Origin: Polynucleobacter sp. AM-7D1
GTDB taxonomy: Bacteria; Pseudomonadota; Gammaproteobacteria; Burkholderiales; Burkholderiaceae
Assembly (NCBI RefSeq): GCF_018688455.1
Contig: NZ_CP061319.1
Span: 1,612,001 to 1,676,000 of the forward strand
Length of the DNA: 64,000 nucleotides
Reading direction: 5' to 3'
Shown in pieces: positions 43,768 through 52,307 of the stretch. Position 1 is the stretch's first letter. Each line of letters opens with the position of its first letter. The position numbers and the translations under genes were made by a program. The notes under the pieces are model-generated. The model saw nothing but the letters and a program-made list of their open reading frames with translations. It was not told the origin of the DNA and searched no databases.

Positions 43768-44469
43768 ATGAGTACTTACAGCATTCAATTAGAAGGGCTT
43801 AGAAAAACTTACGGACATGGTGACGCTGCTGTAGATGCCCTCAAAAATGTCAATATGCAAATTGCTCCAGGTGAAGTGGTGGGGCTTATTGGCCCATCTG
43901 GATCCGGAAAAAGTACGCTACTGAAATGTCTAGGGGCAGTCATTGAGCCCACAGCAGGTCGCATGACTTTGGGTGGTGAAGTGATCTACGAGAATGGTTG
44001 GAAGATTAAGGACTTAAGGGCTCTGAGAAGAGACAAAATTGGCTTTATTTTCCAGGCCCCTTATTTAATTCCGTTTCTAAACGTTACCGATAACGTCGCA
44101 CTATTGCCTATGCTTGCAGGCGTGCCTAATGCTCAGGCTAGAGCGCGCGCTAGAGAGTTGCTAGAGGCTCTAGATGTTGCACATAGGGCTAATGCAAGCC
44201 CATCTGAATTATCTGGGGGTGAGCAACAACGAGTTTCCATTGCAAGAGCTTTGGCAAATAGACCCCCAGTGATTTTGGCTGACGAACCTACTGCGCCTCT
44301 AGATAGCGAGAGGGCTCTAGGGGTAATGGGGATCTTAAATCAAATGGCCAGTCAATATCAGACTGCGATTATTGTGGTTACCCATGATGAAAAAATTATC
44401 CCACTATTTAAGCGCATTTATGCAATTCGAGATGGACAAACCATTGAGGAATCTAGGCAGGGTCAATGA
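43768..44469 (+). CDS. ABC transporter ATP-binding protein (DevA/LolD-like)
   Basis: A 233-residue ATPase of the MacB/LolD group. Walker A is GPSGSGKST (about 41-49), the signature LSGGEQQRVSIARAL, Walker B VILADEPTAPLD (note Ala-Pro in place of the more usual Ala/Gly-Asn after the Thr), and the H-loop VVTHDEK. I start at ATG 43768 with GGAGG upstream. It is the last gene of the exporter operon. Confidence 0.92.
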   Translation: MSTYSIQLEGLRKTYGHGDAAVDALKNVNMQIAPGEVVGLIGPSGSGKSTLLKCLGAVIEPTAGRMTLGGEVIYENGWKIKDLRALRRDKIGFIFQAPYLIPFLNVTDNVALLPMLAGVPNAQARARARELLEALDVAHRANASPSELSGGEQQRVSIARALANRPPVILADEPTAPLDSERALGVMGILNQMASQYQTAIIVVTHDEKIIPLFKRIYAIRDGQTIEESRQGQ

Positions 44470-44491
44470 GTAACCTGAGAATTGCTTAAGT

Positions 44492-44510
44492 GGCGGCTAA
44501 GGGTCGATAT
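44492..44510 (-). repeat. Boundary motif copy 1 (minus orientation)
   Basis: Read on the minus strand, ATATCGACCCTTAGCCGCC resembles the motif ATTCGACCCAAAGCCGACC found at three later module boundaries. It lies between the ABC exporter and the recombinase gene and is inverted relative to the copy after the recombinase. Confidence 0.45.
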
Positions 44511-44622
44511 TTGCCTCCAGTAGCTAACTAGCTTGAATGACTGCTTTTGAGATTTCTAGAGTCCTTGCTGATGCCATTAATTCAGCGCAAAGTGGTACTC
44601 CCTTTCACATAAGGAGAATGTC

Positions 44623-45246
44623 ATGGAACAGCTTATTGCAACTACGCATAAAGAACCCTGGAACAAAGGCAAACTGACAGGGCAGAAAGCACCACTTAAG
44701 TTAAAAGATATTTGGGCCATTCGGGTCCGACTACAGCTAAATGGCAACAAGCGGGATTTAGCTTTATTTAATTTGGCTATCGACAGCAAATTAAGAGCTT
44801 GTGACCTAGTTAAGTTAAAAGTTCGAGATATCGCGACTGGAGACCATGTTTCATCTAGAGCCAACATATTGCAACAAAAGACCCATCGACCAGTTCAGTT
44901 TGAAATTACTGAATTAACAAGGACTGCAGTTGAGCAATGGATTCAGGCGGATGGTTTGCACCTGGAGGATTATCTATTCCCCAGTCGGATTAAAGAATCC
45001 CCACATTTATCGACTAGGCAGTACGCTAGGATTGTGCATAGTTGGGTTAGCTCTATTGGCTTGGAATCAGCAAACTATGGAACGCACACCATGCGCCGCA
45101 CTAAGGTTTCTTTAATCTATCGCCGGACTAAAAACCTACGAGCAATTCAGTTGCTGCTGGGTCATACCAAGCTGGAAAGTACAGTTCGTTACCTAGGCAT
45201 TGAAGTGGATGATGCTTTAGAGATGGCAGAACAAACTGAGGTTTGA
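44623..45246 (+). CDS. Minimal stand-alone tyrosine recombinase
   Basis: A 207-residue protein that is essentially only the catalytic domain of the tyrosine recombinase/integrase family. All six active-site positions are present: R58 (LRACD), K86 (QQKTHR), H155 and R158 (HTMRR), H181 (LLGHT) and Y190 (VRYLG). The N-terminal core-binding domain of normal integrases (300-400 residues) is missing; only about 28 residues precede the domain. An AAGGAG site precedes the ATG. It sits alone between metal modules, flanked by the boundary motif in inverted orientation. It may be an active small recombinase, or the domesticated remainder of an integrase. Confidence 0.85.
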   Translation: MEQLIATTHKEPWNKGKLTGQKAPLKLKDIWAIRVRLQLNGNKRDLALFNLAIDSKLRACDLVKLKVRDIATGDHVSSRANILQQKTHRPVQFEITELTRTAVEQWIQADGLHLEDYLFPSRIKESPHLSTRQYARIVHSWVSSIGLESANYGTHTMRRTKVSLIYRRTKNLRAIQLLLGHTKLESTVRYLGIEVDDALEMAEQTEV

Positions 45247-45251
45247 AATTG

Positions 45252-45292
45252 GGGAGGCTGCGTTAATGCCATCGCCGCAGTCTACCCCTCCC
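45252..45292. repeat. GC-rich imperfect inverted repeat after the recombinase gene
   Basis: GGGAGGCTGCG (45252-45262) pairs with CGCAG (45276-45280) and CCTCCC (45287-45292), with a small bulge, just 5 bp after the recombinase stop. No T-run follows. It could be a weak terminator or a recombination site. Confidence 0.4.
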
Positions 45293-45333
45293 TCATAACC
45301 AGACAGTCAGATGGACTTTGGGCGATAGGCTCA

Positions 45334-45360
45334 ATTCGACCCAAGGGAGACCTTGGAGGA
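45334..45360 (+). repeat. Boundary motif copy 2
   Basis: A 27-bp copy of the motif, beginning ATTCGACCCAAGGGAGACC. It matches the copy at 48684-48710 at 23 of 27 positions. It lies between the recombinase gene and the Met-rich protein gene of the Zn/Cd module. Confidence 0.55.
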
Positions 45361-45392
45361 CAAGTCCAGTAACTCATCCCCCTAGTGTGTTA

Positions 45393-45893
45393 CTACCTTG
45401 ACCGATCCATCCACATATAGTTCTGCTGCATCATTTGGTTCATCATGTTCTGCTGCATACCCATGTATTGATCCATCATGTATTGGCGTTGCTTTAACTG
45501 CTCAGGTGTTAATTTAGAGTAATAGGGGCCCATACCATTCCAACCCATCATGTGTCCACCCATCATGCCGCCGTTACCACCACAACAACCCATCATTCCC
45601 GAACCCCACATGCCTTGCATCATATTCATGTTGCCCTGCATTGTGCTCCAGTGAGCCTGCATCAGCTTTTGCCTTTCTTGCGGATCTTGAGTTGCACGGA
45701 TCTGATCCATCTGCTGTTGCATCTTTTTAAAGTTCTCTTGAATTTGAGCGGCTTGCTTATCAAACTCCGCTACATCAACATTTTTTTGTTGTGTCTGTGA
45801 GGCTTTAGTGCCCGCCCCTGCTGTTTGCGCCAAAACGGGCGCACTTAGTAAAACACCTAAACTTAAAATCGCAACCCATCCTAGCTTTTTCAT
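45393..45893 (-). CDS. Periplasmic Met-rich protein of the Zn/Cd module
   Basis: 166 residues from ATG 45893 (AGGAG upstream), with a signal peptide ending PVLAQT. The mature protein has a charged helix (EFDKQAAQIQENFKKMQQQMDQI) and then a Met/Gly/Cys-rich part (MWGSGMMGCCGGNGGMMGGHMMG), and ends in MMQQNYMWMDRSR. The composition points to soft-metal binding in the periplasm, more usual for copper or silver than zinc. It follows the ATPase gene by 41 bp on the same strand. Confidence 0.75.
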   Translation of the reverse strand: MKKLGWVAILSLGVLLSAPVLAQTAGAGTKASQTQQKNVDVAEFDKQAAQIQENFKKMQQQMDQIRATQDPQERQKLMQAHWSTMQGNMNMMQGMWGSGMMGCCGGNGGMMGGHMMGWNGMGPYYSKLTPEQLKQRQYMMDQYMGMQQNMMNQMMQQNYMWMDRSR

Positions 45894-45934
45894 TTTAGTA
45901 CTCCTTGAGTTAACTGCTTGATATGAACTAACAC

Positions 45935-48115
45935 CTAGCTTCTTAATAACCGCAATCCATTTGCCACTACTAGCAAGCTCGCACCCATATCCGCAAATAC
46001 CGCCATCCACATCGTGGCTTGCCCTGTAAAGGTAAGCACAAGGTAAATAGCTTTAATGCCAAGAGCAAGAACAATGTTTTGAGTCAGAATTAGAGCGGTT
46101 GATTTGGATAGCCGAATAAAGGTAGTAATCTTGCGTAAATCATCATCCATTAGCGCAACATCAGCAGTCTCTATCGCAGTATCGGTTCCAGCCGCCCCCA
46201 TCGCAAATCCAATACTTGCTCTTGCTAAAGCGGGGGCATCATTAATGCCATCTCCAACCATGCCTACCTTTACATTGGGATCCTTTTTTAGGCGACTGTC
46301 AATTATTTTGAGCTTATCTTCAGGCAATAAATTACCCATAATCTCATCGACACCCACCTGTTTACCTATTGCCTTAGCGGTGTGCTGATTGTCACCAGTG
46401 AGCATGATGGTAATCACGCCTAATTGGTGAAGCTCATCAATAGCCTGCTTGCTTGTTTCTCTAACAGTATCGGCCACCGCAATAATGGCTAAAACCTCTG
46501 TTTGGTTGGTAAGCAATACGGCCGTTTTGCCTTGCTGCTCTAGTGGTAATAAACGATTCTCAATATCATCAGAGCACAAACCCAATTCTTCAATCAGTCG
46601 ATGATTGCCAAGGTAATACAAATTACCCTCAATAACGCCTTTGACACCGCGACCCAGAATCGCCTCAAAGCTATCTACATTCTTTAAATCATTCTTTTGC
46701 TCTTGATTAGCATGGGCAATTGCTAGAGATACGGGATGATCAGATCGCGCTGCAAGACTGATGGCAATTTCGTGAATATGCTTGTCATTGCTACTTAATG
46801 CAAAAAAGTCCGTTTGTGCAGGCTTCCCGTAGGTTAGTGTCCCTGTCTTATCTACTGCTAAGACCTTCATGCTCCGTCCTGCTTCTAAAAAAGCGCCTCC
46901 TTTAATTAAGATGCCTTTTCTTGCAGCGGCTGCTAAGCCACTCACAATCGTTACTGGTGTTGAGATCACCAAAGCACAAGGGCAGGCAATCACTAACATG
47001 ACTAATGCTTTATAGATCCACTCTTGCCATGACTGCGCCATTAACAATGGAGGCAAAACAGCGACTAACACCGCAAGCAAAAAAACAGCTGGCGTATAGA
47101 TCTTGGCGAATTGATCAACAAAACGCTGGGTGGGCGCACGACTTCCTTGCGCTGCTTCAACTGCATGAATAATTCGAGCTAGCGTTGAATGAGTCGCTTC
47201 TGCAGTAACTTTGTATTCGAACGATCCTGCCTGATTGATCGTTCCTGCAAATACCTCATCGCCAACTATCTTATCGACGGGTAGGCTCTCACCCGTGATT
47301 GGCGCTTGATTTACTGCCGAGTTACCACTTATTAATATGCCGTCTAAAGCTATTCGCTCTCCAGGACGCACTCGAACTAAAGCACCTAAAGCGATAGCCT
47401 TTACATCCGTTAGCACCCAAGAGCCATCGGCTTGCTGAACGGTTGCGGTTTCAGGGGTGAGGTCTAATAAGCCACGAATCGCATTACGAGCACGATCTAA
47501 TGACTTGGCTTCAATTACTTCAGCTAGAGTAAATAAGAACATCACCATGGCGGCTTCTGGCCAACTTCCAATCGCCATCGCGCCTGTTACTGCAATTGAC
47601 ATTAAGGCATTGATATTGAGATTGCCATTCTTTAATGCAATCCAGCCCTTTTTATAGGTGGTCAGGCCACCTGAAGCAATTGAGGCGATTACTAGAGCAA
47701 TGACAATCCACTGATTACCAAGTTCCAGCAATTCCATGATTTCAGCCAAGGTTGCAGTGATACCTGCAACAGCCAATGGCCACCAATTTGTTTTAGGTAT
47801 AGGCTCAATCGAGCTGTCCTTTGTAGAAGTCTCACCACTTTGTAGCACCGCCTGCATTCCAATTGAACCCAAAGCGGACTCGATAGCGTCAAGTGAGTTG
47901 AGATTGTGACCAACCGTGAGTATCCTTTGCATTAAGTTAAAGTCCAGCGACTCAATGCCGCTTACACTAACTAGCTTTTTGCGAATAAGCGCCTCTTCAG
48001 TTGGGCAGTCCATATTTTCAATGCGATAGATGGCCTTATTCTTGCTCCGTATCTCAGAAGCCTTTGTCACAGGGGTTGATGTAGAACAACTACAGGAGGT
48101 ATTGCATTCGCTCAT
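45935..48115 (-). CDS. cadA: Zn(II)/Cd(II)/Pb(II)-exporting P-type ATPase
   Basis: A 726-residue P1B-2 pump. The N-terminus has a Cys cluster (CNTSCSCSTS) and one HMA domain with NMDCPTEEALIRKKL, the GMDC..E type seen in ZntA/CadA. The membrane metal motif is CPCALVISTPV, the phosphorylation site DKTGTLTYGKP and the hinge [11 protein letters not shown]; an N-terminal-region TGESLPVDK and the last-helix MGASLLVVANGLRLL are also typical. It is transcribed away from the MerR-type regulator through a MerR-type promoter. Zinc versus cadmium versus lead preference cannot be settled from the sequence. Confidence 0.94.
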   Translation of the reverse strand: MSECNTSCSCSTSTPVTKASEIRSKNKAIYRIENMDCPTEEALIRKKLVSVSGIESLDFNLMQRILTVGHNLNSLDAIESALGSIGMQAVLQSGETSTKDSSIEPIPKTNWWPLAVAGITATLAEIMELLELGNQWIVIALVIASIASGGLTTYKKGWIALKNGNLNINALMSIAVTGAMAIGSWPEAAMVMFLFTLAEVIEAKSLDRARNAIRGLLDLTPETATVQQADGSWVLTDVKAIALGALVRVRPGERIALDGILISGNSAVNQAPITGESLPVDKIVGDEVFAGTINQAGSFEYKVTAEATHSTLARIIHAVEAAQGSRAPTQRFVDQFAKIYTPAVFLLAVLVAVLPPLLMAQSWQEWIYKALVMLVIACPCALVISTPVTIVSGLAAAARKGILIKGGAFLEAGRSMKVLAVDKTGTLTYGKPAQTDFFALSSNDKHIHEIAISLAARSDHPVSLAIAHANQEQKNDLKNVDSFEAILGRGVKGVIEGNLYYLGNHRLIEELGLCSDDIENRLLPLEQQGKTAVLLTNQTEVLAIIAVADTVRETSKQAIDELHQLGVITIMLTGDNQHTAKAIGKQVGVDEIMGNLLPEDKLKIIDSRLKKDPNVKVGMVGDGINDAPALARASIGFAMGAAGTDTAIETADVALMDDDLRKITTFIRLSKSTALILTQNIVLALGIKAIYLVLTFTGQATMWMAVFADMGASLLVVANGLRLLRS

Positions 48116-48146
48116 AGCGGAAACCTAAATGATGAAGACATAGAAC

Positions 48147-48177
48147 ATTTAACACCCTATAGTAACTATAGAGTCAA
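48147..48177 (-). promoter_or_regulatory. MerR-family promoter/operator of the cadA-like gene
   Basis: On the minus strand TTGACT (48172-48177) and TTAAAT (48147-48152) are separated by 19 bp, the over-long spacer characteristic of MerR-activated promoters. The spacer carries the near-perfect dyad ACTCTATAG-TTA-CTATAGGGT (48154-48174). It lies in the 98-bp gap between the divergent ATPase and regulator genes. Confidence 0.88.
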
Positions 48178-48213
48178 GGGATTAGAATAAAAATGTAAAA
48201 ACTTGGAGGTCAA

Positions 48214-48612
48214 ATGAGAATTGGTGAACTAGCAACAGCCACAGGCACTCAAGTGGAAACTATTCGGTTTTATGAGCAAGAGGGTTTGTTAGCAAAACCG
48301 GCTCGATCTGAGGGTAACTTCCGAATCTACGGGGATCAGCACCTGCAACGCCTTACATTTATTCGCCACTGCCGCTCGCTGGACATGACCTTAAGTGAAA
48401 TTCGTCAATTACTTCGCTTAAAAGATTTGCCCGATGAAAACTGTGATGCAGTAAATGAATTGCTTGATGCCCATATTGAAGGTGTAAGCAATCGAATTAA
48501 TGAGCTACGCCAACTTGAGCGACAATTAAAGCTGCTCAGAAAACAATGTCATGCGAATCAGGACTCAGCACACTGCGGGATCTTAAATAAATTATCGCTA
48601 CCCGTGAAGTAA
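48214..48612 (+). CDS. cadR: MerR-family Cd(II)/Pb(II)-responsive regulator, CadR-like
   Basis: A 132-residue regulator: winged helix MRIGELATATGTQVETIRFYEQEGLL, NFRIYGDQHLQRLTFIRHCRSLDMTLSEIRQLL, then a dimerisation helix and a C-terminal metal loop. Cysteines at DENCDAV (about residue 78) and KQCHANQDSAHCGIL (about 112 and 119) fit the CadR/PbrR metal site. It is divergent from the ATPase and should bind the dyad in the gap. Confidence 0.9.
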   Translation: MRIGELATATGTQVETIRFYEQEGLLAKPARSEGNFRIYGDQHLQRLTFIRHCRSLDMTLSEIRQLLRLKDLPDENCDAVNELLDAHIEGVSNRINELRQLERQLKLLRKQCHANQDSAHCGILNKLSLPVK

Positions 48613-48637
48613 AAAAGAGGTGACACTACCGCCTCTT
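48611..48637 (-). terminator. Probable terminator facing the czc operon
   Basis: On the minus strand AAGAGG and CCTCTT form a 6-bp stem (11-nt loop) followed by TTTT. It would stop transcripts coming from the czc genes before they reach the convergent cadR gene. Confidence 0.5.
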
Positions 48638-48683
48638 ATTGGCCGCTTCAAGACACCTGAGTTAATTGGATCAATTGGGCACT

Positions 48684-48710
48684 ATTCGACCCAAAGCCGA
48701 CCTTGGCGGA
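48684..48710 (+). repeat. Boundary motif copy 3
   Basis: A 27-bp copy beginning ATTCGACCCAAAGCCGACC, between cadR and the end of the czc operon. It is the best match to copy 2 (23 of 27). Confidence 0.55.
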
Positions 48711-48790
48711 ACATGGCTCCACTAATCAACGATAGCAATCTGATCACTTCACTACGGCCCAGTCTATAGGCTAAATTGAGGGAATTTAAC

Positions 48791-49159
48791 TTATAAATTA
48801 AATCTTGCTGTAGTCACTTTCGTCCCTATCTTGATAACTGCTATGGCCTTAGCCCCTTTGGGAATAGCGAAGCTTCCTTTCAGTTCGAATTTGCCTCCAT
48901 TAGGCAGTAGCTCATAATCTTTTTTATCTGATCCAATTAAGACTGTCAGCTTTGCGGTCCCACCATCTATAGGTATCGGTTTACCGTGGTCCGTCAAATA
49001 CAGCGATAGGCTATCAGGCTTTGTAACCAATTCAACATCAATGTCCTTAGCCTCTACTATGATACCGCCATGCATTGGTTTTAATTCATGGCCAGCTCCA
49101 GCTTGAACTAAGCCAGTAAAACTGATGAGCAAGGTTGCAATCACCATCATTGATTTCAT
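48791..49159 (-). CDS. Periplasmic protein at the end of the czc operon
   Basis: 122 residues with a signal peptide (ending LVQAGAG). The mature part begins HELKPMHGGIIVEAKDIDVELV and has a beta-rich pattern (LTVLIGSDKKDYELLPNGGKFELKG). The HELKPMHGG start, with His and Met residues, suggests metal binding; similar short proteins are found with Czc/Cus-type pumps. I cannot name the family. It is 15 bp after the RND pump gene. Confidence 0.7.
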   Translation of the reverse strand: MKSMMVIATLLISFTGLVQAGAGHELKPMHGGIIVEAKDIDVELVTKPDSLSLYLTDHGKPIPIDGGTAKLTVLIGSDKKDYELLPNGGKFELKGSFAIPKGAKAIAVIKIGTKVTTARFNL

Positions 49160-49174
49160 ATAAACCCCTTTAAA

Positions 49175-52100
49175 TTAAAATACTTCGTTAGTTTTCATAT
49201 TGCTCAAGGCTATTTCAGATGCTTTTTTCCCGTAAAGCCAAAACATGGCTGGCGTTAAAAAAGTATCCAATAAGGTAGAACTGAGGAGCCCGGAGAAAAT
49301 AACAACTGCTACTGGATGCAATATCTCTGTACCAGGACGCTCTGCTTCAAATAACAATGGTGCCAAGGCAAAAGCTGTGACCAAAGCTGTCATTAGTACA
49401 GGACTTAAGCGCTCAATTGATCCGCGAATAATCATTGATAGACTGAACGATTCACCTTCTGACTGCATCAAATTGAGGTAATGGCTAATTTTTAAGATTC
49501 CGTTACGCACAGATATTCCTGCTAGCGTGATAAATCCTATTAATGCAGCAATCGAGAGTGGCTGGCCTGAAATCCACAAACCAATCACTGCTCCGACCAT
49601 AGCTAAGGGAATGTTAGACATAATCATTAAAGATAGGCGCATGGACTTATAGCGATTATTTAAAACCGCAAACATCAAAAGAAATGATCCAATTGATAGC
49701 AAACCAATTACTTTAGATGCCTCTTCTTGCGCTTTAAATTGACCATCTAAAGTAATAAAGTAACCCTCTGGAAGAGTCTGATTAGAAATAACAGCTCTAA
49801 TGTCAGCTACGATATCCGACAGGGCACGCTTGGAGGCGTTAGCCGATAAGACAATTCTTCGCTTACCGCCGTCTCTGCTAATTTGATTTGGGCCATCCCC
49901 ATCCTCAATGCTGGCAATTTTGGAGAGTGGAATTTTTCCATTTGGCGTATCAATCAAGATATCAGCAAGCCCTTCTAAATTTCTTGCTGAGTCTGGTAAC
50001 TTGATCACTAAGGCAAACCGTCGATTACCCTCAATAATTTGCGAGAGCCTCTCCCCTTCAACCATGCCCTGCAAGGTGGCCATAATCTGAGATGTTGAAA
50101 CTCCGTATTGCGCTGCTTTATCGTAATCAATTCGGACCTTAATTTGTGGTGCTAAAACCTGCTTTTCAATTTCCAAATCAACTAAGCCTTCAATGCCTGC
50201 TAATTTGGATCTCAAAAGATCGGCTTGGCTACGCAGCACGTCTAAATCATCGCCAAAAATCTTAATCGCAATTTGCGATCGCACTCCTGAAAGCATGTGA
50301 TCTATTCGATGTGAGATTGGCTGACCGATTGCAATTGCAGCGGGTAAGTTAACCAATCTTGACCTAATATCTGCCTGTATCTCGGCCATGGAGCGGTCTA
50401 AATCTCCCGCAGGCTTTAAACCAACATCTAACTCACTTACATGTACACCTTCCGCATGCTCGTCCAATTCTGCGCGACCACTCCTGCGTCCAACATAAGT
50501 CACCTCAGGAACCTGCCTGACTAATCTTTCTGCTTGGCTAGCTACGCCTGCCGATTCAGAGAGAGAGACACCAGGATTTAAACGCAGTCCGATCAGTAAA
50601 GTCCCTTCGTTAAAGGGCGGTAAAAATGAGCTCGCCATAAAGGGAACACTGGCAGCAGCGACTATGACGGATGCAAAAGCATACATCAGAGGCTTTTTAG
50701 GCGCCGCTAACAACCTTGACAACTGAACCTCATAATGGCTTTTAAGCCAAGTGACAATCTTTGTATCGTGATCCCTCAGGGACTGCATTGAGGGCAGCAG
50801 ATAAAAGCAGAGTACTGGCGTGATAGTGACTGAAACTAAAAGTGATGCAAGAGTAGAGACTATAAATGCAATACCCAAAGGAACAAATAGTCGCCCCTCT
50901 ACACCTGGTAATGCAAATAATGGGATGAATACCAAAACGATGATGGCTGTAGCGTAGATAATTCCGGTTCTTACCTCAAGCGATGCGGCTCTCACAATCG
51001 CTAGTGGACTTAATTGGTCTAAAGATGCTTTATCTAGATTTACTCTAAGGCGACGAATTACGTTTTCCACATCAACTACTGCATCATCAACCAGGCCGCC
51101 GATTGCAATGGCTAGGCCTCCTAAGGTCATCGTATTAATTGATAAACCAAAGTACTTAAAAACCAGGGCAGTTAAGAGAATTGAAACTGGAATTGCTGTT
51201 AATGAGATGAGGACCGGGCGAATTGTTCCTAAAAAGAAGTACAGCACTACAGCAACAAAGATTGATGCGCCAATGAGCTTACCCTCTAAAGTGCTAATGG
51301 ATGCATCAATAAAGCTCGCCTGCCTAAATGTTACTTTTGGAGCTTCCATGCCAGTTGGCAAGCCCTGCTTTAATTCTGCAATAGCTGATTCAATCTTTTT
51401 TGTAAGCGCTACCGTATCTGCTGAAGGTTGTTTTTGTACACCTAGAATGACTGCTGGCCCACCTTCATAACCGGCATCGCCTCGCTTAACTGCTGGTGCA
51501 AAAGTAATATCTGCAACTTGTCTTAAAAGTATTGTTTGTCCATTGCGGTTTGATACCGCAATGTTCTTTAAGTCTTCAAGGCTAGAAGTTCGCCCTATAT
51601 GACGAATAAGATACTCACGATTATTGGACTCAAGAAATCCACCAGACGTATTTGCAGAGTAGCCCCGCAATGCATCTTCAATCTGTAATATGCTAAGGCC
51701 TAGCTCCGCCATACGACGAGTATTCGGTTGTACTTGAAACTGCCTGACTTGCCCGCCAATAGGAATGACTTGCGCTACCCCGGGGATAGCCATCAATCTG
51801 GGTCGCAAAACCCAATCAGCATACTCGCGAACCTGCATGGATGAAATCTTAGATTCATCAATCGGAATGGCAATTTGCATGATCTCACCCATGATCGAAC
51901 TAATGGGCCCCATACGCGAAACAATGCCATCCGGAATTGCTCCGTCCATAGATGAGAGTCTTTCTGAAACCATTTGTCTGGCGCGATAGATGTCTACAGA
52001 CCAGTCAAAAGTAACGTATATGAAAGAAAGGCCAGCACTAGATACTGAGCGAATGGCTTCTACTCCTGGTAAACCATTCATAGCCGTTTCGAGTGGGAAT

Positions 52101-52297
52101 GTAATGAGTTGTTCAACTTCTTCTGAAGCCATTCCGCCAGCCTCAGTCATGATGGTGACAGTAGGCTTATTCAGATCGGGAAAGACATCCACAGGCATCT
52201 TGCTTAAGGTGTACGCACCATAGACCATAGATATAGCACTAAGCAAAATCACCATCATGCGATTTTTTAAGCTGAAATCTAATAACCAAGTAAACAT
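49175..52297 (-). CDS. czcA: Heavy-metal RND efflux pump, CzcA family
   Basis: A 1040-residue inner membrane pump with the RND layout: helix 1 near the start, a large periplasmic domain with FPDLNKPTVTIMTEAGG, helices 2-6 (about 335-500), the second periplasmic domain, and helices 8-12. The helix 4 proton-relay segment is AIGGLVDDAVVDVEN (D404, D405, D409, E411). This differs from the DGAVVMVEN-type sequence of classical CzcA, so the metal specificity may differ from Co/Zn/Cd. It is 10 bp after the adaptor gene. Confidence 0.9.
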   Translation of the reverse strand: MFTWLLDFSLKNRMMVILLSAISMVYGAYTLSKMPVDVFPDLNKPTVTIMTEAGGMASEEVEQLITFPLETAMNGLPGVEAIRSVSSAGLSFIYVTFDWSVDIYRARQMVSERLSSMDGAIPDGIVSRMGPISSIMGEIMQIAIPIDESKISSMQVREYADWVLRPRLMAIPGVAQVIPIGGQVRQFQVQPNTRRMAELGLSILQIEDALRGYSANTSGGFLESNNREYLIRHIGRTSSLEDLKNIAVSNRNGQTILLRQVADITFAPAVKRGDAGYEGGPAVILGVQKQPSADTVALTKKIESAIAELKQGLPTGMEAPKVTFRQASFIDASISTLEGKLIGASIFVAVVLYFFLGTIRPVLISLTAIPVSILLTALVFKYFGLSINTMTLGGLAIAIGGLVDDAVVDVENVIRRLRVNLDKASLDQLSPLAIVRAASLEVRTGIIYATAIIVLVFIPLFALPGVEGRLFVPLGIAFIVSTLASLLVSVTITPVLCFYLLPSMQSLRDHDTKIVTWLKSHYEVQLSRLLAAPKKPLMYAFASVIVAAASVPFMASSFLPPFNEGTLLIGLRLNPGVSLSESAGVASQAERLVRQVPEVTYVGRRSGRAELDEHAEGVHVSELDVGLKPAGDLDRSMAEIQADIRSRLVNLPAAIAIGQPISHRIDHMLSGVRSQIAIKIFGDDLDVLRSQADLLRSKLAGIEGLVDLEIEKQVLAPQIKVRIDYDKAAQYGVSTSQIMATLQGMVEGERLSQIIEGNRRFALVIKLPDSARNLEGLADILIDTPNGKIPLSKIASIEDGDGPNQISRDGGKRRIVLSANASKRALSDIVADIRAVISNQTLPEGYFITLDGQFKAQEEASKVIGLLSIGSFLLMFAVLNNRYKSMRLSLMIMSNIPLAMVGAVIGLWISGQPLSIAALIGFITLAGISVRNGILKISHYLNLMQSEGESFSLSMIIRGSIERLSPVLMTALVTAFALAPLLFEAERPGTEILHPVAVVIFSGLLSSTLLDTFLTPAMFWLYGKKASEIALSNMKTNEVF

Positions 52298-52307
52298 GTC
52301 TTAGTCC

